Below, piece after piece: positions 1 to 5,281 of a stretch of 5,511 bases of DNA; positions within the stretch are counted from its first letter, which is position 1, and every line of letters starts with the position of its first letter. The DNA lies in contig JAFWXG010000247.1 in assembly GCA_017523005.1 (NCBI GenBank), forward strand, positions 1-5,511, given 5' to 3'. A program made the position numbers and the translations under genes. The notes below the pieces were generated by a model that worked only from the letters and a program-made list of their open reading frames with translations, was not told the origin of the DNA and made no database searches. The stretch comes from Clostridia bacterium (lineage in GTDB: Bacteria; Bacillota; Clostridia; RGIG6154).

Positions 1-1
1 A

Positions 2-640
2 TACTTTTTTGAAGCTTTTCCCCATGCAAAATGCGGTGTAGAAATCCACATTCAGAAAAGAATTCCTGTTGCGGCAGGAATTGCGGGCGGAAGTTCTAAC
101 GCGGCAGGAGTTTTAAAGGCACTTAATAAATTGTGCGGAATAAATGCAGGAAAAAGAAAGCTTATGAAAATAGGCGAAAGAGTGGGTGCTGATGTTCCCT
201 ATTGTATTTTAGGAGGAACTGTAGTTGCACGCGGAATTGGTTGTGATTTAGAAAGAATTTCTAATGCACCAACTATGAATTTGTGTATTGCAAAACCTAA
301 TTTTAGTGTCAGCACGCCCGAAGTTTACAAAGAACTTGACAGTGTTGAAGTAAAAAAACATCCTGACACCTTAGCTATGATAGATGCAATAGAAACCGAA
401 AGCATTGACGGAATTGCTCAAAATCTTTTAAATGTATTAGAAGAAGTGACCGCTAAAAAACACCCGGTTATAGATGAAATAAAGAAAATAATGATAGAAT
501 GTGGTGCATTAAATGCCGTAATGAGCGGTAGCGGGCCTACTGTCTTTGGCATATTCAGAACAACAAAGGACGCATATAAAGCAAAAGACAGATTGAAAAA
601 AATGGTAAGATTTGCCGAAGTTACAAAAACAAAGGTATAA
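2..640 (+). CDS. ispE: 4-diphosphocytidyl-2-C-methyl-D-erythritol kinase, 5'-truncated by the window edge
   Basis: IspE is a cytoplasmic GHMP-superfamily kinase that phosphorylates the 2-hydroxyl of CDP-methylerythritol with ATP in the MEP isoprenoid pathway. The frame is already open at base 2, giving 212 visible residues of a family that is usually about 280-300, so the N-terminus lies outside the window. The ATP-binding GHMP motif 2 is at visible residues 22-35 (PVAAGIAGGSSNAA, bases 65-106). The GADVPY motif with the family's catalytic Asp follows (Asp codon 191-193). The C-terminal glycine-rich motif 3, SGSGPTVFG, is at bases 524-550. TTG at 131 is not the start, because motif 2 lies upstream of it in the same frame. 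The stop is TAA. spoIIR begins 40 bases downstream on the same strand with no terminator between, so read-through from ispE into spoIIR is likely. The assignment is firm. Confidence 0.95.
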   Translation, partial: YFFEAFPHAKCGVEIHIQKRIPVAAGIAGGSSNAAGVLKALNKLCGINAGKRKLMKIGERVGADVPYCILGGTVVARGIGCDLERISNAPTMNLCIAKPNFSVSTPEVYKELDSVEVKKHPDTLAMIDAIETESIDGIAQNLLNVLEEVTAKKHPVIDEIKKIMIECGALNAVMSGSGPTVFGIFRTTKDAYKAKDRLKKMVRFAEVTKTKV

Positions 641-664
641 ATATTTATATAATAGGATATCATC
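635..664 (+). promoter_or_regulatory. Possible sigma-F/sigma-G type promoter for spoIIR
   Basis: GTATA at 635-639, overlapping the end of ispE, is followed after exactly 15 bases by GG at 655-656 in the string GGATATCATC (655-664). As I recall it, the Bacillus sigma-F pattern is GYATA, 15 bases, then GGNNANAHTR; most but not all key positions match. spoIIR is a known sigma-F target in Bacillus, which makes the match plausible. Against it, the implied start near 671 falls on the ribosome binding site and would leave a leader of only about 10 bases. Low confidence. Confidence 0.3.
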
Positions 665-678
665 TTTTCAGGTGATAT
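657..678 (+). promoter_or_regulatory. Hairpin covering the spoIIR ribosome binding site
   Basis: ATATCATC (657-664) pairs with GGTGATAT (671-678) across a six-base loop, TTTTCA. This gives eight pairs, one of them G-U. The right arm contains the only good Shine-Dalgarno sequence for spoIIR (AGGTGAT, 670-676, about four bases before the ATG), so folding would hide it. No T-tract follows, so this is not a terminator. The stem is short and AU-rich, so its stability in vivo is uncertain. The pairing is seen directly; a regulatory role is inferred. Confidence 0.4.
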
Positions 679-680
679 AA

Positions 681-1259
681 ATGAAAAGAATACTTATTTG
701 TCTGCTTTCTGTATTTTTAATTATTTTTTGTCTTTATACAGAGCAAGCTCAAAGCAAAATTGCAGATTCCGTAATAAGACTTCATATTTTAGCAAACAGC
801 AATTCCCCTTCTGACCAATCTTTAAAGTTAGAAGTAAGAGATTTTGTGCTCAAAAAATACGGTCAAAACTTAACCGCCTCTTCAAGAGATGAAGCTGTTA
901 AAAAAATTTATGAAATTTTGCCGTCTATGATAGGTGAGATAAGTGAATTTTCAGGCGAAAATGTTAAAATTTCTTTATGTGAAGAAAATTTTTCCACAAG
1001 AAATTATGAAAATTTCACTTTGCCCGCAGGAGATTATCTGTCACTTAAAATAATTTTAGGAGAAGGAAAAGGCAAAAACTGGTGGTGTGTGATGTATCCG
1101 CCCTTATGTTTTACCGAAATTTCTTCTGTAAAAGATAAAGATACTCTTAAATCAATATTATCTCCCGAAGAATATGAGCTTATTACAAGCAAGAAAAAAG
1201 ATGTAATATTCAAATTTAAAACACTTGAAATTTTAAACAAAATCAAAACAATATTTTAA
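681..1259 (+). CDS. spoIIR: Stage II sporulation protein R (forespore signal for pro-sigma-E processing)
   Basis: SpoIIR is made in the forespore and exported to the intermembrane space, where it stimulates the SpoIIGA protease to cleave pro-sigma-E in the mother cell. The 192-residue protein has a hydrophobic export or anchor segment at about residues 4-19. Two conserved family blocks follow. The first runs from IRLHILANSNSP (32-43) through LKLEVRD (48-54). The second, at 114-144, includes GDYLSLKIILGEG, GKNWWCVMYPP and LCF, with Cys136 and Cys143. The length is close to usual for clostridial homologs. The ATG at 681 is chosen because AGGTGAT lies just upstream and the hydrophobic N-terminus follows at once. 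The gene sits 40 bases after ispE, probably co-transcribed with it, and may also have its own forespore promoter. It ends in TAA, five bases before a strong terminator. Confidence 0.93.
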   Translation: MKRILICLLSVFLIIFCLYTEQAQSKIADSVIRLHILANSNSPSDQSLKLEVRDFVLKKYGQNLTASSRDEAVKKIYEILPSMIGEISEFSGENVKISLCEENFSTRNYENFTLPAGDYLSLKIILGEGKGKNWWCVMYPPLCFTEISSVKDKDTLKSILSPEEYELITSKKKDVIFKFKTLEILNKIKTIF

Positions 1260-1264
1260 GTTTT

Positions 1265-1315
1265 GGCAGAACATTTTCCAAAGAGTAAATGTTCTGCCCT
1301 TTTGTTCTTTTTTTT
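1265..1315 (+). terminator. Intrinsic terminator after spoIIR
   Basis: GGCAGAACATTT (1265-1276) and AAATGTTCTGCC (1287-1298) are perfect reverse complements, forming a 12-bp stem with a 10-base loop. A T-rich tail follows (1299-1315), ending in eight consecutive Ts at 1308-1315. This is a textbook Rho-independent terminator on the plus strand. It closes the ispE-spoIIR unit and implies that spoIVB has its own promoter in the 61 bases before its start. Confidence 0.93.
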
Positions 1316-1376
1316 ATAAATTTTTTCAGCATTGTTTTTCCCATTTTGATTATCATAAGCATTGTGAGGTGGGAAA

Positions 1377-2390
1377 ATGAAAACAAAAACTTTTTCTGTT
1401 TTCTTTTTTGCTGTTCTCGCTGTTTCTGTTGCCCGCCTCTTAGCTTTTCCTGTTACAGAGGCGGCAACCAATACTCCAAAAACAGTAATTTTGGGTGGTC
1501 ATGCGATTGGAGTTAAGCTCTATACTGAAGGAATTCATGTGTTAAAGCTATCTGATGTTCAAACCACAGACGGTTTAAAAGAACCTGCAAAAAAAGCAGG
1601 AATTAAAAAGGGAGACTATATAACACATGTTGATAACGAAGAAATCACTTCGTATGAAGCTTTCTCAAAAGCAATCCAGAACAAATTACAAGTTAAGCTT
1701 ACTATTTTAAGAGACGGAGATACAATTTACAAAACATTGTACCCGGCAAAAGATAAAAATAATATTGACAGAGCAGGTATTTGGGTTCGCGACTCTGCTG
1801 CAGGTATTGGAACATTGACTTATTTCGACCCGGAAACAAACACTGCTGTTGCATTAGGACACGGAATTACTGATACCGACACCAAAGCTTTACTTTTTCC
1901 TAAACGAGGTATAGCACAAAAGGTTTCAATCAATTCTGTAACCAAAGGAAGTAACGGAGTTCCCGGAGAGATAAACGGAGTCTTTTTAAGTGAAACTCCT
2001 GTTTTAGGTGAGCTTACTCACAACACTGAAGCCGGTGCTTATTTCAAATTTGAAAATTTTAACGGGACAGAAATTCCTGTTGCAGGTCCTGAGAACATTC
2101 ATGAAGGGAAAGCATATATTTATTCAACCATAGACGGACAGGAAATAAAGCCATACACTATAAACATCACAAAAATTATAAGAAGTTCTATTTTTATGCC
2201 CAAGGGAATGATGATTGAAGTGACTGACCTAAATCTCATAAAGAAAACGGGCGGCGTAGTTTGTGGTATGAGTGGTAGTCCTGTCGTTCAGGATGGAAAA
2301 TTAGTCGGAGCAGTTACTCATGTATTTGTAAACGACCCGACAAAAGGATATGGAATATTTATTGAGAATATGCTGGCAAAATCAAACTGA
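1377..2390 (+). CDS. spoIVB: SpoIVB serine peptidase (S55 family), short N-terminus
   Basis: SpoIVB is a forespore serine protease secreted into the intermembrane space; in Bacillus it cleaves SpoIVFA and so triggers SpoIVFB to process pro-sigma-K. The 337 residues hold a hydrophobic signal or anchor at about 5-25, the GGHAIGVKL block (40-48), a PDZ-like domain to about 125, and the S55 peptidase domain from GIWVRDSAAGIGT (134-146). The catalytic triad is His162 (LGHGI), Asp284 (VTDLNL) and Ser299 (GMSGSP). The 15-residue Asp-Ser spacing matches the Bacillus enzyme. The block GAVTHVFVNDP (311-321) is also typical. GAGGTG at 1366-1371 supports the ATG at 1377. Bacillus SpoIVB is about 426 residues; here the region between anchor and PDZ domain is only about 15 residues. 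recN and spo0A, frequent neighbours elsewhere, are not adjacent. The stop is TGA. Confidence 0.95.
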   Translation: MKTKTFSVFFFAVLAVSVARLLAFPVTEAATNTPKTVILGGHAIGVKLYTEGIHVLKLSDVQTTDGLKEPAKKAGIKKGDYITHVDNEEITSYEAFSKAIQNKLQVKLTILRDGDTIYKTLYPAKDKNNIDRAGIWVRDSAAGIGTLTYFDPETNTAVALGHGITDTDTKALLFPKRGIAQKVSINSVTKGSNGVPGEINGVFLSETPVLGELTHNTEAGAYFKFENFNGTEIPVAGPENIHEGKAYIYSTIDGQEIKPYTINITKIIRSSIFMPKGMMIEVTDLNLIKKTGGVVCGMSGSPVVQDGKLVGAVTHVFVNDPTKGYGIFIENMLAKSN

Positions 2391-2407
2391 TTATTAAAAC
2401 AATTTTA

Positions 2408-2436
2408 AAAAACCACCTGATATTCAGGTGGTTTTT
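2408..2436. terminator. Bidirectional terminator between convergent spoIVB and the oxidoreductase gene
   Basis: Bases 2408-2420 and 2424-2436 are perfect reverse complements: a 13-bp stem with core ACCACCTGA/TCAGGTGGT and a three-base loop, TAT. The stem ends in a T run on the plus strand (2432-2436) and an A run at its left (2407-2412), which reads as a T run on the minus strand. It lies 18 bases after the spoIVB stop and 10 bases beyond the oxidoreductase stop, so it can end transcription from both sides. Confidence 0.88.
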
Positions 2437-2445
2437 AATTTAAAA

Positions 2446-5133
2446 CTATTCGTTGTAGATACGAACTTCCATAATTCTTGCTGTCTGGTTATCGCCAGTT
2501 GCAGTTACATTTATTCTTACTCTTGTTGCATTGATTGCATCGAATTTATGAATGTGTCTTCTTAACCAGTTATCTTTAACAGACGCTACTTCAATCCATT
2601 TCTCACCATCATGAACCTCTACATTATATGCTGTTACCAATGAGCTTGGAACAACCTTAAACGGCTGAAGCATAGACGGGTTTGTCATATCTGTATCAAG
2701 TGTTACATATACGCTGTTGATTTGCTGTTGCTTATCAAGTTTAAGCTCAATCCACTGTGGAAGTCCTTGATCAGGATCAGATACCCATTCGTAATTTTCA
2801 AGACTCTGAATTCTTGAATATCCGTTTATAATATTATCTGCACTGCAGTTTGCAATTCCTACTACAGGTTTTTCAAGCTGGACTGCGTGAGTTGTGTCTC
2901 TTTCTTGTCTGAAAATTTCATTTTCGTTTTCGCGTTCTGAGCAGGTGTGGTCTAAAGCTGCAGGGCTATATGTATGCCACCATACTCCATCACATTTTTC
3001 TGTCCATAACCAGATATAGCGAAGTTTTGTAACAACATTGATTTTTACTTCATACCAATCTGTTGAATTTGGCGGGAGTACAATTTCGCATACACAAGTA
3101 TCTTCTTCCGTTTCATAACCGTCCGGGTCTGCTTGCAGACGAACATGAACTTTAACAGTCTTTTCTTCATCGGTTTTGTTTGTAAACTTTGTCCAAACGC
3201 TTTCAATGTTATCTGAAACATTTCTTGCAAAGAATGTTGCTCTTTGTTTGTTAAGCTCACGACCTTCTGATTCAACACCAATATGGAAGTAGAACTCTTC
3301 CCCGCTCTTTTCAGAAGAAGCTGTTACTGTTGATTTTCTTGCAAGGTCAAGCTCGTCTTCGTTAATTCTGCCAGGAATATACTGGTCGTCTTTTAATAAA
3401 ATTTGCTGTAATTCTTTAATTCTTGTCTGACCAAATTCTCTTGGCATAATTCCGTCTTTGGCACAAAGCGCTGCTGCTGTACCTGCTGCCTGTGCTGCAC
3501 AAGCAATAGTATTCTGAACACGACAAGTACCAAGTGCAATATGTGATACACTTTCGCATCTGCCTGTAATAAACAAGTTCTTAATATTTACAGAATAGAG
3601 GCAACGGAAAGGTATTTTGCTCATCGGAACATGAGTGTTTGAGAAGAACGGACCTTCTTTTCCTGAATAAATACCCTTTGGATGATGAATATCAATCGGC
3701 CAACCTGTATGGGATACTGTATCTAAAAAATCTCTGCCTTCCATGCAATCGTTCTGTGTAAGCACATAGTCGCCGATAAATCTTCTTGATTCGCGTTTTG
3801 CGTGGAAATAAGGCATCCATCTGAATGTATAATTTTTGGCTCTTTCTTTTTCATGCCATAAATTCTTTACATAATTGTAATGACCTAAGTCAATTCTGAA
3901 CAACTCGTCACGAGCCATTTCAGCATCATAAATATCATCATATATGTTTGGTGTTTCAAGCCACCAGTGATACCCTACCCACTGTAAGTTTCTGCCATAA
4001 TCTTTGCCTGCCGGGAATTTAGGTACCCAATCAGGTGCCTCGTATGTAGTTTCATGGTCAGTTTCTTGAATCATTCCTCCAAGTCTCATCTGTTTCAAGG
4101 AATTTTCAACAACACCACTCATTGTACAGGTATCAGGGGTCTCTGGAGCAAATTCTTCATTATATTGCCATTTTGCTTCTCTTCCAACTCTGAATTTCGC
4201 ACCGGCATAATAACCGAGCCAGCCATCGCCTGAGCTTTCAATAAACTGCTTGGCAAAAATTTCGATTTTTTCATTTGTTAATACATTCATAGCAGTTGCA
4301 GATACAATTATATCATTTTCTGTTTTTGCGTCACATACAAAGTGATTTAGCAGAACAGTAATATTTTCTTCCTGTGCAACTAAGTCTTCTAAAACATAAC
4401 CCCAATGCTTTTCATCACGGAAGAATCTTCTGACGATTTCTTCTGCAATACCGCCTTCACGAGCATTTGGCTGTCTTGAAGATGCGCCATCGAAAGAAAC
4501 GCCCATTTCTACCGAACCATTACCACCAATAACGGGTCTATTACTAATCAAAAGAACTTTTGCACCATGTCTTGCTGCTGCAATAGCTGCAGGTATGCCC
4601 GCAGGGCCTGCACCGCAAACAACTACATCAAATGTACCATAGTTTGTTTTTGTTTCAATATCTTTGCCCATGAGTTTTGCACGGAGATTTTTATACTCAT
4701 CAACAGGTCGTGGCGGAACAAAGTCCATATCGTCAGTAACCAAAACAGCTGCTGCTCTTCCAAAATAACCTGACTGGTCACAAAGCGAAAGTGTGGCTTT
4801 ACCTTGTTCCAAATCAAAATCCCCTGCTAAATGCCAAAACCATTCGTGTGTAGGACTGTCGCCTAACATGGTTTCTGACATAACATCGTTAACTTTTATT
4901 TTAAATACACCAGGAGCATAAGGGAAATACCAGTTTTTTGTTCTAACCCATACTCTTGCTTTTTTCTCGCCTTTCCATTCAAAATCAATCTTTGCATCAT
5001 CAACCGGAACACCAGGTTGTTCTATTGCAAGCAAGTATGGAGAACCCATTAAATGTGAAAATTGAGAATCTAAAGCCCAGCCTCCAAGCTCTTTGAAATC
5101 CGTCGAATCTAACCATACATAATTTTGTTTCAT
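2446..5133 (-). CDS. Large FAD-dependent oxidoreductase (FAD_oxidored type) with flanking beta-rich domains
   Basis: This 895-residue protein is probably a flavoenzyme of the FAD_oxidored (PF12831-like) group; its substrate and reaction are not recognisable. Residues 1-140 are beta-rich (RVWVRTKNW, 60-68; PYAPGVFKIKVND, 71-83) and resemble the golvesin/xanthan-lyase-associated module often fused to these enzymes. The FAD core spans about 167-585: FDVVVCGAGPAG (168-179, dinucleotide-binding GxGxxG), NRPVIGGNGS (198-207), SSGDGWLGYYAG (300-311), RESRRFIGDY (447-456) and the C-terminal flavin-binding block FITGRCESVSHIALGTCR (521-538). A second beta-rich region follows (about 600-720). The C-terminus (about 757-895) resembles an F5/8-type (discoidin-like) domain, with WIELKLDKQQQINSVYV at 794-810. 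No signal peptide or membrane segment is seen, so it should be cytoplasmic. AAAAGGAGAT, read on the minus strand (5150-5141), supports the ATG at 5133. It stops at TAG, with an in-frame TAA two codons later. Relatives in gut bacteria often sit near glycan-use genes, so a carbohydrate-related substrate is a guess. Confidence 0.85.
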   Translation of the reverse strand: MKQNYVWLDSTDFKELGGWALDSQFSHLMGSPYLLAIEQPGVPVDDAKIDFEWKGEKKARVWVRTKNWYFPYAPGVFKIKVNDVMSETMLGDSPTHEWFWHLAGDFDLEQGKATLSLCDQSGYFGRAAAVLVTDDMDFVPPRPVDEYKNLRAKLMGKDIETKTNYGTFDVVVCGAGPAGIPAAIAAARHGAKVLLISNRPVIGGNGSVEMGVSFDGASSRQPNAREGGIAEEIVRRFFRDEKHWGYVLEDLVAQEENITVLLNHFVCDAKTENDIIVSATAMNVLTNEKIEIFAKQFIESSGDGWLGYYAGAKFRVGREAKWQYNEEFAPETPDTCTMSGVVENSLKQMRLGGMIQETDHETTYEAPDWVPKFPAGKDYGRNLQWVGYHWWLETPNIYDDIYDAEMARDELFRIDLGHYNYVKNLWHEKERAKNYTFRWMPYFHAKRESRRFIGDYVLTQNDCMEGRDFLDTVSHTGWPIDIHHPKGIYSGKEGPFFSNTHVPMSKIPFRCLYSVNIKNLFITGRCESVSHIALGTCRVQNTIACAAQAAGTAAALCAKDGIMPREFGQTRIKELQQILLKDDQYIPGRINEDELDLARKSTVTASSEKSGEEFYFHIGVESEGRELNKQRATFFARNVSDNIESVWTKFTNKTDEEKTVKVHVRLQADPDGYETEEDTCVCEIVLPPNSTDWYEVKINVVTKLRYIWLWTEKCDGVWWHTYSPAALDHTCSERENENEIFRQERDTTHAVQLEKPVVGIANCSADNIINGYSRIQSLENYEWVSDPDQGLPQWIELKLDKQQQINSVYVTLDTDMTNPSMLQPFKVVPSSLVTAYNVEVHDGEKWIEVASVKDNWLRRHIHKFDAINATRVRINVTATGDNQTARIMEVRIYNE

Positions 5134-5167
5134 AGTTTAAATCTCCTTTTAAATTCATATATGTATG

Positions 5168-5183
5168 TACTATACGAATAGTA
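5168..5183. promoter_or_regulatory. Palindromic operator overlapping the oxidoreductase -10 and start site
   Basis: TACTAT (5168-5173) and ATAGTA (5178-5183) form a perfect 6+6 inverted repeat around ACGA, with a central CG step and one further matched pair at 5166/5185. It covers most of the -10 box and the predicted start site of the minus-strand promoter, where a bound repressor would block polymerase. A central CG dyad is common in LacI-family operators, but no regulator gene lies in the window, so the family is not assigned. The symmetry is seen; the operator role is inferred. Confidence 0.55.
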
Positions 5184-5208
5184 TACCTTTGTTTACCTAA
5201 AAAGTCAA
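5180..5208 (-). promoter_or_regulatory. Sigma-A promoter of the FAD oxidoreductase gene
   Basis: Read on the minus strand, TTGACT (5208-5203) is followed after exactly 17 bases by TATACT (5185-5180). Each box has one mismatch to the TTGACA/TATAAT consensus and the spacing is ideal. Transcription would start near 5173, giving a leader of about 40 bases that carries the AAAAGGAGAT ribosome binding site. A housekeeping promoter points to vegetative expression rather than control by a sporulation sigma factor. Confidence 0.8.
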
Positions 5209-5228
5209 GGAAATATTTAACTTTTTAG
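5197..5228. repeat. 9-bp inverted repeat in the divergent intergenic region
   Basis: CTAAAAAGT (5197-5205) and ACTTTTTAG (5220-5228) are perfect reverse complements separated by 14 bases. The left arm overlaps the -35 box of the oxidoreductase promoter (5203-5208). No T-tract follows on either strand, so a terminator is unlikely. A protein-binding site is possible. AT-rich DNA yields such repeats by chance more often than balanced DNA does. Confidence 0.35.
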
Positions 5229-5237
5229 AAGTACTAT
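5211..5237 (+). promoter_or_regulatory. Weak candidate sigma-E promoter for sigK
   Basis: AAATATT (5211-5217) is one base off the sigma-E -35 pattern KMATATT, and AGTACTAT (5230-5237) matches five of eight positions of the -10 pattern CATACAMT. The gap is 12 bases, shorter than the 14-15 I recall as usual. The implied start near 5244 would leave a sensible leader carrying AAAGGAG (5265-5271). sigK is transcribed by sigma-E in Bacillus, which is the main reason to consider this. Low confidence. Confidence 0.22.
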
Positions 5238-5281
5238 TTTGTGTATTTTTTAATATAGTTAACTAAAGGAGTGGTTTTATA

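Noticed and set aside
131..640. A TTG-initiated reading of ispE beginning at 131.
   Set aside because: The GHMP ATP-binding motif lies upstream in the same frame (65-106), so the gene simply continues past the left edge of the window.
418..663. Minus-strand open frame over the end of ispE.
   Set aside because: It is antisense to a conserved kinase domain and the hydrophobic composition is a by-product of AT-rich codons read backwards.
1328..1357. AGCATT, 17 bases, TATCATA as a sigma-G type promoter for spoIVB.
   Set aside because: Only about four of seven -10 positions fit, and the start near 1364 would fall on the ribosome binding site. spoIVB must have a promoter here because of the strong terminator upstream, but I cannot place it with confidence.
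1256..1516. Open frames on both strands across the spoIIR-spoIVB junction.
   Set aside because: They overlap the terminator and the spoIVB start in other frames, are low-complexity, and have no recognisable domain; spoIIR and spoIVB explain the region.
4567..4817. Short Cys-rich and other open frames overlapping the oxidoreductase FAD motif.
   Set aside because: They are shadows of the oxidoreductase frame, which carries continuous family motifs.
5254..5259. TATAGT as a sigma-A -10 box for sigK.
   Set aside because: There is no acceptable -35 box at 16-18 bases upstream, and the start would lie within the AAAGGAG site.
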